From assembly GCF_900112975.1 (NCBI RefSeq), contig NZ_FONQ01000014.1:24653-88652 (forward strand): a DNA stretch of 64,000 nucleotides, written 5' to 3'. The translations under genes and the position numbers were made by a program. Source of the stretch: Flavobacterium xueshanense (GTDB lineage: Bacteria > Bacteroidota > Bacteroidia > Flavobacteriales > Flavobacteriaceae). Of this stretch, positions 17,672-26,647 are shown one piece after another (positions within the stretch are counted from its first letter, which is position 1; each line of letters begins with the position of its first letter). The notes beneath the pieces are model-generated. The model was given only the letters and a program-made list of their open reading frames with translations. It made no database searches and was not told the DNA's origin.

Positions 17672-18259
17672 ATGTTTACAGGAATCATAGAAACCCTTGG
17701 CACAATCCAAGAAATAAAAAAAGAGAACACTAACGTGCATATCACAATGAATTCATCGATTACCAGCGAACTTCAAATAGACCAAAGTGTCGCCCATAAT
17801 GGAATATGCCTTACTGTTGTTGTTATAAAAGACAGCTCCTACACCGTAACTGCAATTGACGAGACCATAAAAAAAACAAACTTATCGGATTGGAAAGTTG
17901 GCGACAGTGTTAATCTGGAAAGGGCAATGAAATTAGGCGACAGACTTGATGGCCACATCGTTCAGGGTCATGTAGATCAAACAGGAATTTGCATCACTGC
18001 CAAAGCAACTGACGGAAGCTGGCTGTACAGGTTTGAATACGATGAAAGCCTGAACAACATTACTATCGAAAAAGGATCAATTACAGTCAATGGAGTAAGC
18101 TTGACGGTTGTAAACTCAAAAAAAAATCAGTTTAGTGTAGCAATTATCCCTTACACGCATGAACATACTAATTTCAAAAATTTTGAAGTTGGCACAAAAA
18201 TTAACCTTGAATTTGATGTGATTGGAAAATACGTTTCCCGATTGTATGCCAACAAATAA
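17672..18259 (+). CDS. ribE: Riboflavin synthase, alpha subunit
   Basis: 195 residues made of two lumazine-binding repeats. The first opens MFTGIIETLGTI and contains SVAHNGICLTVV. The second holds DGHIVQGHVDQTG and GSITVNGVSLTVV, the paired substrate sites of the trimer. It dismutates two 6,7-dimethyl-8-ribityllumazine molecules to riboflavin. The gene stands alone here, ending before a bidirectional terminator, and shares an intergenic region with pdxA, another cofactor gene. Confidence 0.95.
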   Translation: MFTGIIETLGTIQEIKKENTNVHITMNSSITSELQIDQSVAHNGICLTVVVIKDSSYTVTAIDETIKKTNLSDWKVGDSVNLERAMKLGDRLDGHIVQGHVDQTGICITAKATDGSWLYRFEYDESLNNITIEKGSITVNGVSLTVVNSKKNQFSVAIIPYTHEHTNFKNFEVGTKINLEFDVIGKYVSRLYANK

Positions 18260-18277
18260 CAGCTCTATTCTTTAAAA

Positions 18278-18309
18278 CAAAAAACTCCAATCTAGATTGG
18301 AGTTTTTTG
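18278..18309. terminator. Perfect-palindrome bidirectional terminator
   Basis: CAAAAAACTCCAATCT (18278-18293) is followed directly by its exact reverse complement (18294-18309), centred on TCTAGA. It ends both ribE and the convergent small-protein gene, whose stop codon lies within it. Confidence 0.85.
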
Positions 18310-18519
18310 TTTTAATTTAAAGCGATAAATGATGTAAATTCCAAGTACTAAAGCAACCAACATCAGTGTTAAAATATTTTCATCAATAGGTAATCCAGGA
18401 GGTGGAGGTGGCCTTCTTCTTCCTGTCGGAGAAGGCGGAGCATGATTGGCTGCAAAAGCATTAAAAATGCCTAATACAAAGATCATTAAGGAAAAAAAAA
18501 CGATTTTAAATAACTTCAT
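18292..18519 (-). CDS. Small exported protein with PID-CTERM-like C-terminal sorting region
   Basis: 75 residues from the ATG at 18519, chosen over an upstream Met because it begins a good signal peptide (MKLFKIVFFSLMIFVLGIFNAFA). The mature part is short and Pro-rich (APPSPTGRRRPPPPPG). It then has LPIDENI, a hydrophobic helix (LTLMLVALVLGIYIIY) and a basic tail (RFKLKQK). This motif-helix-basic-tail layout is that of C-terminal sorting signals and matches what is called PID-CTERM in Flavobacteriaceae. The protein is nearly nothing but signals plus a Pro linker. Function unknown; the sorting class is my recollection of the motif. Confidence 0.7.
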   Translation of the reverse strand: MKLFKIVFFSLMIFVLGIFNAFAANHAPPSPTGRRRPPPPPGLPIDENILTLMLVALVLGIYIIYRFKLKQKTPI

Positions 18520-18704
18520 GAATTTAGCATAAATCATCCTTAAAGAGTAATTTTCAATAAGATATAATTTTCTGTAAAATAAACACATAGTTTTAACAAA
18601 AACAACAGCACTCGTTAAAAAAGCCTGTTTTTTGATAAAAAAAGTACTTCAGACTAATATAAACAAAAAAAATCCTTCAAAAATTTGAAAGATTTTTTTT
18701 AATG

Positions 18705-18778
18705 TGGTCCCACCTGGGCTCGAACCAGGGACCACCTGATTATGAGTCAGGTGCTCTAACCAGCTGAGCTATAGGACC
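18705..18778 (-). tRNA. tRNA with CAT anticodon, probably tRNA-Ile2 (lysidine-modified)
   Basis: A 74-nt cloverleaf on the minus strand. The acceptor GGTCCTA pairs with TGGGACC. The anticodon arm CCTGA-CTCATAA-TCAGG gives CAT at 34-36. The T arm is CCTGG-TTCGAGC-CCAGG, and the discriminator is A. The C4:G69 and C5:G68 acceptor pairs are those used by TilS to recognise tRNA-Ile2 in Escherichia coli, favouring Ile2 over elongator Met. It lacks initiator features. CCA is not encoded. The class is inferred; the anticodon is certain. Confidence 0.9.
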
Positions 18779-18791
18779 GGTTTCGAGTGTG

Positions 18792-18822
18792 CAATATTAC
18801 CACTAATTTTCATTTGCTCCAA
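18792..18822 (-). promoter_or_regulatory. Promoter of the CAT-anticodon tRNA
   Basis: On the minus strand TTG (18822-18820), a 20-bp spacer and TAATATTG (18799-18792) approximate the flavobacterial consensus, placing initiation about 6-8 nt before the tRNA 5' end at 18778. Confidence 0.55.
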
Positions 18823-18920
18823 ATATTTTTGACATAGATTTTAGGATAGTTCAATTATTAACTTTTTTTCCACAGAAACCAACTGAATATTAGAATACTA
18901 ACTTAAAGTCCATAATAAAA

Positions 18921-19325
18921 TTATTTTAATTCCTGACACAATTCAATCAAGACACCATTCGTGCTTTTAGGGTGCAAAAATGCAACTAACTTATTATCAG
19001 CTCCTTTTTTTGGAGTTTCATTCAAAACTATAAATCCTTCTTTTTTCAAACGTGCTATTTCTGAAACAATATCTTCAACATCAAAAGCAATATGATGAAC
19101 TCCTTCCCCTTTTTTTTCTAAAAACTTAGCAATAGGACTTTCTGGATTAGTTGCCGCCAAAAGCTCAATTTTATTTGGTCCATTCATAAAAAAAGAAGTA
19201 GTCACACCCTCCGTTTCTACATCTTCAAATTTGTAAGCCGGAGCGCCAAAGAGTTTTTCAAAAACTACATTAGAAACTTCTAAATCCTTAACTGCAATCC
19301 CAATATGTTCTATTTTTCTCATCAT
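18921..19325 (-). CDS. mce: Methylmalonyl-CoA epimerase
   Basis: 134 residues. A glyoxalase/VOC fold with the metal ligands His in RKIEHIGIAV, His in GEGVHHIAFDV and the late Glu in NGVLIELCQ. It interconverts (R)- and (S)-methylmalonyl-CoA so that methylmalonyl-CoA mutase can feed succinyl-CoA to the citric-acid cycle during propionate or odd-chain catabolism. The mutase is not in the window. Two adjacent Met codons give a one-residue start ambiguity. Confidence 0.94.
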   Translation of the reverse strand: MMRKIEHIGIAVKDLEVSNVVFEKLFGAPAYKFEDVETEGVTTSFFMNGPNKIELLAATNPESPIAKFLEKKGEGVHHIAFDVEDIVSEIARLKKEGFIVLNETPKKGADNKLVAFLHPKSTNGVLIELCQELK

Positions 19326-19531
19326 TTATACTATCAATTCAACGTTGTTTTCAAATTCGTGCAGTACACTAACTGCAATAAAATTTGTTTGACGTAAAAT
19401 TAAACATTAAAAAGAAAAAACAACTGCCCTGATAAAAGTAAGTTGAATTAAATCCCTCATAATAATTCGATAAAAAATACCAATCGCACGAATTATAATT
19501 GTTATTTTGTAAATTCTAATTTAGAATTGAT

Positions 19532-21184
19532 ATGTTAAAAAACAATTTAAAATACACCTTATTCGTATTGCTTTTTATTGCCGTAGGTTGCGCCAAAAGA
19601 GGTTCTATTACTGGCGGATTAAAAGATACCATAGCCCCTGTTTTAAAAATAAGTTTCCCGAAGAACTTCAGCACTAACTTCGAAGGAAATGAAATCAAGT
19701 TGGTATTTGATGAAAATGTTAAACTGAAAAATTTGAACAAACAGTTGATTATTTCACCACCTATGAAAAATGAGCCGCTGATTTTACCAACAACGGCAAG
19801 CAAAACGATTTCAATCACGATAAAAGATACACTACAACCAAATACAACGTATAGCTTTAATTTTGGACAAAGTATTGCTGACAACAATGAAGGAAATCCT
19901 TTGAATCAATTCCAATATGTATTTTCAACTGGTGACTATATTGACTCTTTAAGCCTTGGCGGATCAGTAAAAAGCGCTTATGACAAAGAGGTCGAACCGT
20001 TCGTTTCCGTAATGCTTTACGAAGTGAATGATAGCTTTAAAGACTCCATTATTTATACCCAAAATCCAAGATACGTTACCAACACCTTGGACAGTTTGAA
20101 AACATTTCGTTTAGACAATTTAAAACCTGGAAAATACCTTCTTGTAGCCATGAAAGACTACAACAGCAACAATAAATACAATCCAAAAACAGACAAAATT
20201 GGGTTTAACAAAGGCTTTATTACTATTCCAAATGATACGCTTTACGAATTAGAGTTGTTTACAGAAACCCTTCCTTTTAAAACTTTCAAACCAAGTCAAG
20301 CATCCGGAAACCGATTGCTTATGGGATTTGAAGGCAAAATAAATTCTGCCGCAGCAAGACCCAAAATAATTTTAAAAAACAACAAAGATATTCTGTCTAC
20401 TGTCATTACTAAATTTCCAAAAAAAGATTCCCTTCAAATCTGGCATAAACCTATTAAAGCTGATTCACTAAATTTGGCTGTAGCCAAAGACCAGTACGAA
20501 ACCAATTTCACCTTTAAAATAAAAGACCAAAAAAAGGACACGTTGAGTATTTCAGCCATACAAACAAACAATTTGAAATTTCGAGAACGGTTTACTTTAG
20601 AGAGCAAAACTCCGTTAATCAGTTTCCAAAATTCAAAAATAAGTCTGACCAATAATGCAAAAACAGAAGTGCCTTTTACTACTGAATACGATGAATTTAA
20701 TCAAAAATTGTATTTTGATTTCAAAAAAGAACCTTCCGAAAAATACACTTTTACAATTTTACCAGGTGCATTGATTGACTTCTTCGAAAAATCGAATGAT
20801 ACGTTAAACTATAAATTAAGTACTAAAAGCTATTCCGAAATGGCAAATCTAAGGGTTTTATTACAAAATGTACAACAATTTCCCATCATCGTGGAACTCA
20901 CTAATTCCAAAGGCGATATTTTAGCCTCTGAATATTCGGAAAATGGCACTACAGTCGATTTCAATTTGCTGGAACCTTCTGTATTTTCGCTTCGGGTAAT
21001 TTATGACACCAATAAAAACAAGGAATGGGATGCTGGTAATTATTTAGAAAAACGTCAGGCTGAGGAAGTAATCTATTCTTCTAAAGAAATATCTCTTCAT
21101 GCTAATTTTGATTGGGAAGAGATATTTGATTTGAGTCTTCCGTACATTCCAGAACCTAAAAAGAAAACCGACAAGAAGAAATAA
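19532..21184 (+). CDS. Lipoprotein with N-terminal SbsA-type Ig-like domain
   Basis: 550 residues. The signal peptide ends in a lipobox (LLFIAVGC, Cys at about 20), so the protein is lipidated. Residues about 30-120 hold the bacterial Ig-like fold of the SbsA type, typified by KLVFDENVKLKNLNKQLIISP and the TYSFNFGQSIADNNEGN ending. The later part has beta-rich segments, including a GKYLLVAMKDYNSNNKYNP carboxypeptidase-regulatory-like stretch and a NKNKEWDAGNYLEKRQ near the C terminus, which look like extra Ig-type modules. The tail is Lys-rich. It is a common Flavobacteriaceae envelope protein of unknown role. It ends 3 bp from the convergent nitrilase gene. Confidence 0.85.
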   Translation: MLKNNLKYTLFVLLFIAVGCAKRGSITGGLKDTIAPVLKISFPKNFSTNFEGNEIKLVFDENVKLKNLNKQLIISPPMKNEPLILPTTASKTISITIKDTLQPNTTYSFNFGQSIADNNEGNPLNQFQYVFSTGDYIDSLSLGGSVKSAYDKEVEPFVSVMLYEVNDSFKDSIIYTQNPRYVTNTLDSLKTFRLDNLKPGKYLLVAMKDYNSNNKYNPKTDKIGFNKGFITIPNDTLYELELFTETLPFKTFKPSQASGNRLLMGFEGKINSAAARPKIILKNNKDILSTVITKFPKKDSLQIWHKPIKADSLNLAVAKDQYETNFTFKIKDQKKDTLSISAIQTNNLKFRERFTLESKTPLISFQNSKISLTNNAKTEVPFTTEYDEFNQKLYFDFKKEPSEKYTFTILPGALIDFFEKSNDTLNYKLSTKSYSEMANLRVLLQNVQQFPIIVELTNSKGDILASEYSENGTTVDFNLLEPSVFSLRVIYDTNKNKEWDAGNYLEKRQAEEVIYSSKEISLHANFDWEEIFDLSLPYIPEPKKKTDKKK

Positions 21185-21187
21185 AAA

Positions 21188-21958
21188 CTATCTATTTTCT
21201 ATTTCAAAAGAATCTCTGTCGTTCAAAAAACCCAATTTTTGTCGGGTTTCCAGCATTTTTTGCTTATCTAATTCAACTGGAAACATACCTTCCGTTTCTA
21301 GTGGAATTTGAATATAGTTTCCAAGAAAATCGATTACTTGTGAATGGCCAATGTATTCATAGCCATTTGCGTCAGTACCGATTCTATTGACCCCAATCGC
21401 ATAACTCATGTTTTCTATCGCTCGTGCTTTCAATAAAGCATCCCAAGCATTAGTTCTTATTTTTGGCCAACTCGCCACATAAATCAACACGTCATAGTCC
21501 TCTGAATTTCTGGAAAAAGCAGGGAATCGTAAATCATAACAAATCAACGGACAAATTTTCCATCCTAAGTAGTCCACAACTATTTTTTGGTTTCCACTGG
21601 TATAAACTTTGTCTTCGCCAGCCAGTGTGAACAAATGCCTTTTATCATAAAACTGGATTTCTCCGGAAGGAAACACAAATACTAATCTATTGTAAAAATT
21701 CCCGTTTTCCTCTATTACTAAACTTCCAGTAATAGCGCAGTTTCTGGCTTTCGCCAAAACTGTAAGCCAACTTATTGTTTCGCCTTGCATAGTTTCAGCG
21801 ACATGTTCAGGATTCATCGTAAAACCGCTGCTAAACATTTCCGGCAATACAATTAAATCAACCGCTGAAGTGATTTCATTGATTTTTGCTTCGAAATAAT
21901 TTCGGTTGACTTTTGGGTTTTCCCAAATTAAAGGAGCTTGAATCAGGATGACTTTCAT
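21188..21958 (-). CDS. Nitrilase-superfamily amidase (omega-amidase-like)
   Basis: 256 residues from the ATG at 21958. An upstream in-frame Met adds only a Lys/Phe-rich stretch and is not favoured, because MKVILIQAPLIWENP is a typical family start. The Glu-Lys-Cys triad is visible: VLPEMFSSGF, YDKRHLF and PLICYDLRFP. The closest type is the C-N hydrolase group of omega-amidases (Nit2/YafV), which repair deaminated glutamine or methionine keto-amides. It is cytosolic. No partner transaminase is adjacent, so the substrate is inferred from family only. Confidence 0.88.
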   Translation of the reverse strand: MKVILIQAPLIWENPKVNRNYFEAKINEITSAVDLIVLPEMFSSGFTMNPEHVAETMQGETISWLTVLAKARNCAITGSLVIEENGNFYNRLVFVFPSGEIQFYDKRHLFTLAGEDKVYTSGNQKIVVDYLGWKICPLICYDLRFPAFSRNSEDYDVLIYVASWPKIRTNAWDALLKARAIENMSYAIGVNRIGTDANGYEYIGHSQVIDFLGNYIQIPLETEGMFPVELDKQKMLETRQKLGFLNDRDSFEIENR

Positions 21959-22028
21959 TTTTTTATTTTTTGTAAAAATAAGAAATATCACAACACCATA
22001 AGTTCATTATATTAGCAAAAAAAACTTT

Positions 22029-22592
22029 ATGAAAAAGATATTAGTCGTAATAGCAATGTTATTCAATATTTTGATTTTTGGCCAGGAAAAATCAGGAGCG
22101 AAACAATTTTGGGAAAACCTGCAGAAACAATGCGGCAAATCATTTATCGGAGAAGTCAAAGAAGGCGCTGCCAATGAAACTTTTCGAGATAAAAAATTGG
22201 TAATGCATGTTCGCAATTGTGACAAAAAGACGATTCGAATTCCGTTTTTTGTAGGAAATGATAAATCAAGAACTTGGGTATTGACGTACAAAAACGACCG
22301 TATTCAATTGAAACATGACCATCGTCACGAAGATGGCTCTGAAGATAAGGTGACACAATACGGTGGGACAACCACAAATTCTGGATCATCGATGCTTCAG
22401 TTTTTTCCGGCAGATCAAGAAACCCGTAATTTGATTCCAAATGCTGCTGCAAATGTCTGGTGGATTACTTTAGACGAAACTTCTTTTACCTATAATCTAA
22501 GACGCATCGGTTCAGACCGATTGTTTTCCGTGAAATTTGACATTACAAAAGGAGTACCAACACCTTCCGCACCTTGTGGATGGAAAGACTAA
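22029..22592 (+). CDS. Secreted protein of unknown function
   Basis: 187 residues. A clear signal peptide (MKKILVVIAMLFNILIFGQ) exports it. The mature part contains GAKQFWENLQKQCGKSFIGE, then alternating beta-like segments, three Cys residues, and a His/Glu/Asp-rich KHDHRHEDGSEDKVTQYGG loop that could bind metal. It ends PTPSAPCGWKD. No family was recognised. It is monocistronic between the divergent amidase gene and a shared terminator with sdhB. Confidence 0.75.
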   Translation: MKKILVVIAMLFNILIFGQEKSGAKQFWENLQKQCGKSFIGEVKEGAANETFRDKKLVMHVRNCDKKTIRIPFFVGNDKSRTWVLTYKNDRIQLKHDHRHEDGSEDKVTQYGGTTTNSGSSMLQFFPADQETRNLIPNAAANVWWITLDETSFTYNLRRIGSDRLFSVKFDITKGVPTPSAPCGWKD

Positions 22593-22624
22593 ACTAGTTC
22601 TGAAATCTAACTTTTAACCATAAA

Positions 22625-22658
22625 AAAACGCATTCAAATTTGACATTGAATGCGTTTT
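22625..22658. terminator. Bidirectional terminator between the secreted-protein gene and sdhB
   Basis: AAAACGCATTCAA (22625-22637) pairs exactly with TTGAATGCGTTTT (22646-22658) around an 8-nt loop, with A and T tracts outside. It lies between the convergent ends of the secreted-protein gene and sdhB. Confidence 0.85.
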
Positions 22659-22703
22659 AAATTACTATTTAATCTTTCGACCAGATTTGGACTTTAAGAC
22701 ATA

Positions 22704-23450
22704 TTATCCTTTCAAACTTGCAGATAAATATTCTCTATTCATTCGAGCAATATTTTCAAGAGAAATTCCTTTTGGACATTCTACTTCGCAAGCTCCGGTA
22801 TTTGTACAGTTACCAAAACCTTCGGCATCCATTTGGCTCACCATGTTCAACACACGGTCAGTAGCTTCCACTTTTCCTTGCGGTAATAAGGCAAATTGAG
22901 ACACTTTAGCAGAAACAAATAACATAGCCGAAGAGTTTTTGCAACTCGCTACACAAGCGCCACAACCAATACATGTTGCAGCATCAAATGCTCTATCTGC
23001 ATCGTGTTTAGGAATAGGAATTGTATTGGCATCAATAGTATTTCCAGATGTGTTCACAGAAATAAAACCACCAGATTGCTGGATTCTATCAAATGCGCCT
23101 CTATCAACCACTAAATCTTTAATTACGGGGAATGCTTTTGCTCTAAAAGGTTCTATAAAAATAGTGTCCCCATCTTTAAATTTACGCATGTGCAATTGAC
23201 ACGTTGTAACCAAACGGTCAGGTCCATGCGCTTCACCATTAATGAACAAAGAACACATTCCGCAAATTCCTTCGCGACAATCATGGTCAAAAGCAACAGT
23301 ATCTTCTCCTTTTACGATTAATTCATCGTTCAAAATGTCAAGCATTTCAAGAAAAGACATATCTGGTTCAATTCCATCAATTGGATATTCAACTATTTTT
23401 CCTTCTGAGGCGGCATTTTTCTGACGCCATATTTTTAATGTAAGTTTCAT
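22704..23450 (-). CDS. sdhB: Succinate dehydrogenase/fumarate reductase iron-sulfur subunit
   Basis: 248 residues. The 2Fe-2S plant-type ferredoxin cysteines are in [19 protein letters not shown] and a later CQLH. The 4Fe-4S cluster is in [11 protein letters not shown], and the 3Fe-4S site in [15 protein letters not shown]. The subunit carries electrons from the flavin of SdhA to quinone at SdhC. It is the last gene of sdhCAB. The Bacteroidota-type arrangement can act as succinate dehydrogenase or as menaquinol:fumarate reductase. Confidence 0.96.
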   Translation of the reverse strand: MKLTLKIWRQKNAASEGKIVEYPIDGIEPDMSFLEMLDILNDELIVKGEDTVAFDHDCREGICGMCSLFINGEAHGPDRLVTTCQLHMRKFKDGDTIFIEPFRAKAFPVIKDLVVDRGAFDRIQQSGGFISVNTSGNTIDANTIPIPKHDADRAFDAATCIGCGACVASCKNSSAMLFVSAKVSQFALLPQGKVEATDRVLNMVSQMDAEGFGNCTNTGACEVECPKGISLENIARMNREYLSASLKG

Positions 23451-23503
23451 TTTTTTTGTAAGTATTAAGTATTAAGACTTAAGTATCGAGACTTTTCTAA
23501 ATA

Positions 23504-25504
23504 CTATTTATAACTTCTTTGAACTAGTTTAACATTTTCGAACATTAACTCTTCTTTATGTAATACTGCATCGCTAGGATTACCTTTGTATTCCCATGCT
23601 GCAACGTATGCAAAGTTTTCGTCGTCACGTTGTGCTTCTCCTTCCGGTGTTTGATACTCTTCACGGAAGTGACCTCCACAAGATTCATTTCTATGTAGGG
23701 CATCTTTGGCAAACAACTCACCTAATTCAAGGAAATCAGCAATACGAAGTGCTTTAGCCAACTCTGGGTTAAAACTGTTCGCTGTTCCAGGAATTTTTAC
23801 CTCTTTATAGAATTCTTCTCTAATTGCTGCAATTTCATTTTGTGCTTCTGTTAAACCTTTAGCATTACGAGCCATTCCAACTTTATCCCACATGATTTTT
23901 CCTAATTTCTTATGGAAATAATCCGCTGGTTTAGAACCTCCGTTACTCATTAAAGCCTCAATCTGTTGCTTAACATTTTTCTCTGCTTGTTCAAATTCTG
24001 GAGAATCAGTAGAGATGGTACCCATTTTAATATCTGGGGCTAAATAATCCCCAATGGTGTAAGGAAGAACAAAATATCCATCTGCCAAACCTTGCATTAA
24101 TGCAGAAGCTCCCAATCTGTTCGCTCCGTGGTCTGAAAAGTTAGATTCTCCAATAGAGAAACAACCAGGAATTGTAGTTTGTAAGTTATAATCAACCCAA
24201 GTTCCTCCCATCGTGTAATGCACGGCTGGATAAATCATCATAGGAGTTGAATATGGATTTTCGTCTACAATTTTCTCGTACATCTGGAACAAGTTACCAT
24301 ATTTATTGGCTACAACTTCTGTTCCTAATTTAATAACCAAAGCTTTATCATTTTCGTCTAAATGCTTTAATCTCGCTTGATCTACTCCGTATCTTTCAAT
24401 TGCAGCAGCAAAATCAAGATAAACAGCTTCTCCTGTTTTGTTAACACCAAAACCGGCATCACATCTTTCTTTAGCCGCACGAGAAGCAATATCTCTAGGC
24501 ACTAAATTTCCAAAAGCAGGATATCTTCTTTCTAAATAATAATCTCTATCGGCTTCTGCAATTTGGGTTGGTTTTAATTTTCCATCTCTAATCGCCTTGG
24601 CATCTTCTAATTTTGCAGGAACCCAAATACGGCCATCATTACGCAAGGATTCTGACATTAACGTCAATTTTGCCTGATGCTCTCCAGATACCGGAATACA
24701 AGTTGGGTGAATTTGTGTGTAACAAGGATTTGCAAAAAACGCTCCTCTTTTGTGAATTTTCCAAGCTGCGGTTACATTACTTCCCATCGCATTCGTCGAA
24801 AGGAAAAAGACGTTTCCGTAGCCTCCGGAAGCAATAACTACAGCATGAGCAGAATGTCTTTCGATTTCTCCCGTAACCAAATTACGCGCTATTATTCCTC
24901 TTGCTTTACCGTTTACGATTACTAAATCCAGCATCTCGTGACGGTTGTGCATTTTTATTTTTCCACGACCTATTTGGCGGTTCATTGCTGAATACGCCCC
25001 TAATAATAATTGTTGTCCTGTTTGTCCTTTGGCATAAAAAGTTCTAGAAACTAATGTACCTCCAAAAGAACGGTTGTCAAGTAATCCGCCATATTCACGG
25101 GCAAAAGGTACACCTTGAGCCACACACTGGTCAATAATATTGGTAGAAACCTCAGCAAGACGGTGAACGTTTGCTTCACGAGCGCGGTAATCGCCACCTT
25201 TTACAGTATCATAAAACAAACGGAACGTTGAATCTCCGTCTCCTTGATAATTTTTTGCAGCGTTGATTCCCCCTTGTGCCGCAATCGAGTGCGCACGACG
25301 CGGTGAATCTTGAAAACAAAATGCTTTTACGTTATATCCTAACTCTGCCAACGTTGCAGCAGCCGAACCTCCAGCTAAACCTGTACCAACTACAATAATA
25401 TCTAAATTACGTTTGTTAGCAGGATTTACTAAATTAATGTGATCTTTATAATTTGTCCATTTGTCCGAAATTGAACCGCCTGGAATTTTTGAATCTAATG
25501 CCAT
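23504..25504 (-). CDS. sdhA: Succinate dehydrogenase/fumarate reductase flavoprotein subunit
   Basis: 666 residues. The FAD site [16 protein letters not shown] (39-54) is followed by [15 protein letters not shown], in which His72 is the covalent FAD attachment. The active-site region [10 protein letters not shown] and the substrate loop [15 protein letters not shown] follow. [20 protein letters not shown] near residue 460 is the conserved FAD-binding helix. It interconverts succinate and fumarate. It lies 13 bp after sdhC and 53 bp before sdhB. Confidence 0.97.
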   Translation of the reverse strand: MALDSKIPGGSISDKWTNYKDHINLVNPANKRNLDIIVVGTGLAGGSAAATLAELGYNVKAFCFQDSPRRAHSIAAQGGINAAKNYQGDGDSTFRLFYDTVKGGDYRAREANVHRLAEVSTNIIDQCVAQGVPFAREYGGLLDNRSFGGTLVSRTFYAKGQTGQQLLLGAYSAMNRQIGRGKIKMHNRHEMLDLVIVNGKARGIIARNLVTGEIERHSAHAVVIASGGYGNVFFLSTNAMGSNVTAAWKIHKRGAFFANPCYTQIHPTCIPVSGEHQAKLTLMSESLRNDGRIWVPAKLEDAKAIRDGKLKPTQIAEADRDYYLERRYPAFGNLVPRDIASRAAKERCDAGFGVNKTGEAVYLDFAAAIERYGVDQARLKHLDENDKALVIKLGTEVVANKYGNLFQMYEKIVDENPYSTPMMIYPAVHYTMGGTWVDYNLQTTIPGCFSIGESNFSDHGANRLGASALMQGLADGYFVLPYTIGDYLAPDIKMGTISTDSPEFEQAEKNVKQQIEALMSNGGSKPADYFHKKLGKIMWDKVGMARNAKGLTEAQNEIAAIREEFYKEVKIPGTANSFNPELAKALRIADFLELGELFAKDALHRNESCGGHFREEYQTPEGEAQRDDENFAYVAAWEYKGNPSDAVLHKEELMFENVKLVQRSYK

Positions 25505-25517
25505 TTATAATTGAATA

Positions 25518-26183
25518 TTAATGATTGAAATAATGAAATAATGCAATAAAAATAAATCCAAAAGGAACTACAATTGCAAAAGCATATCCTAATGTATGCA
25601 ACGATTTTGAATATTTATTATTAAAACCTACAGATTGGAACGAAGAATTGAAACCGTGCCACAAGTGTAACGATAACAAAAGAAACGAAACGCAATAAAT
25701 TGCCGTACGAATCCCACTTTCAAATTTATGCGTCAACTCAGCGAAATATCTGGTTTCGTCGAGAGGGTTAACCTCTACATATTTATACACCATTTCTGGA
25801 ACCCAGAAATCGTAAAAATGTAGTCCCAAGAAAGCTAAGACAACTAAACCACTAACAATCATATTTCTTGAAGCCCAAGAAGAGTTAGCCGCCCCGTTAT
25901 TCTTTGCATAAGAAATTGGTCTTGCACTGTTATTTTTAATTTCCAAAACCATACCCATTACAAAGTGGAAAACTACACCAAAAATAAGAATTGGTTGAAA
26001 CACAAATTGAACCAATGGATTATTTCCCATAAAATGAGAAATAGAGTTAAAAGTATCAGGACTAAAAACCGAGGTACTGTTTATAAAAAAATGTTGTGCT
26101 AAAAATAAAATTAAGAAAAGTCCAGAAAGCGCCATAGCGACTTTTTTTGCTATCGATGACTTTAATAATGCAGATTTTGCCAT
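25518..26183 (-). CDS. sdhC: Succinate dehydrogenase cytochrome b subunit (B-type, five helices)
   Basis: 221 residues with five transmembrane helices. Possible haem ligands are His in AQHFFINS, HFVMGMVLE, LHFYDFW, LHLWHGFNSSFQSVG and LFHYF, as expected for the single-polypeptide dihaem cytochrome b558 type of Bacillus and Bacteroidota. It anchors SdhAB to the inner membrane and reduces menaquinone. First gene of the operon, with a good promoter 33-63 bp upstream. Confidence 0.95.
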   Translation of the reverse strand: MAKSALLKSSIAKKVAMALSGLFLILFLAQHFFINSTSVFSPDTFNSISHFMGNNPLVQFVFQPILIFGVVFHFVMGMVLEIKNNSARPISYAKNNGAANSSWASRNMIVSGLVVLAFLGLHFYDFWVPEMVYKYVEVNPLDETRYFAELTHKFESGIRTAIYCVSFLLLSLHLWHGFNSSFQSVGFNNKYSKSLHTLGYAFAIVVPFGFIFIALFHYFNH

Positions 26184-26215
26184 AGGAATTTGAATAAATT
26201 AATTTAAAAATCATA

Positions 26216-26246
26216 CAAAAATAAAGCAATTAGTAATGAACTACAA
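26216..26246 (-). promoter_or_regulatory. sdhC: Promoter of sdhCAB
   Basis: On the minus strand TTG (26246-26244), a 20-bp spacer and TATTTTTG (26223-26216) match the Bacteroidota housekeeping consensus. The -10-like box ends 33 bp before the sdhC ATG, giving a leader of about 25 nt. Confidence 0.75.
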
Positions 26247-26647
26247 CCTTTTCGCTTTAATTTATAATGATTTTAAAGTGTTAAGCCCTAAAACTTAATA
26301 ATTTGCTAAAAATCAGTACTTAAGACGCTATAAACCTGTGATTTAGTTAAACAAAAGTGAATAATTATGAAATTAATCCAATCTGCAGAATAACGATAAT
26401 TCACAGAAATTCCAGCTAAATTTACAATATCAATAATTTTGGTGGTAATTAAACTTCAAATTCCTAAAAGTTTAATAAACACTCTTTTTACAGTCTGAAA
26501 TAAATTGTCATCAAACTCCTAACTTTTACTTTTTTAAGAAAAAATTTTAGAATAAAAATAGGAATTTACACCATTTTTTTTATCCGTTAAATGAAGAAAA
26601 TTTACAGTTGAACTTTCGCTGCTTTTCTATTAAAAGATAATATTTAT
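26247..26647. other. AT-rich non-coding stretch between sdhC and the RamB-like regulator
   Basis: About 400 bp without a plausible gene in either direction, lying upstream of the sdh promoter and past the 3' end of the regulator gene. It is very AT-rich with several A and T runs. I see no clear hairpin terminator, repeat or RNA gene. It could hold upstream control sites for sdh and the end of the regulator transcript. Confidence 0.5.

Noticed and set aside
21959..21991. Start of the amidase at the upstream Met
   Set aside because: The extra 11 residues (Phe/Lys-rich) are not part of the nitrilase fold, while MKVILIQAP is the typical first strand.
23504..25504. Open frames on the plus strand opposite sdhA (for example 24613-24925)
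   Set aside because: They lie wholly antisense to strongly conserved sdhA codons and have no signal, promoter or domain support.
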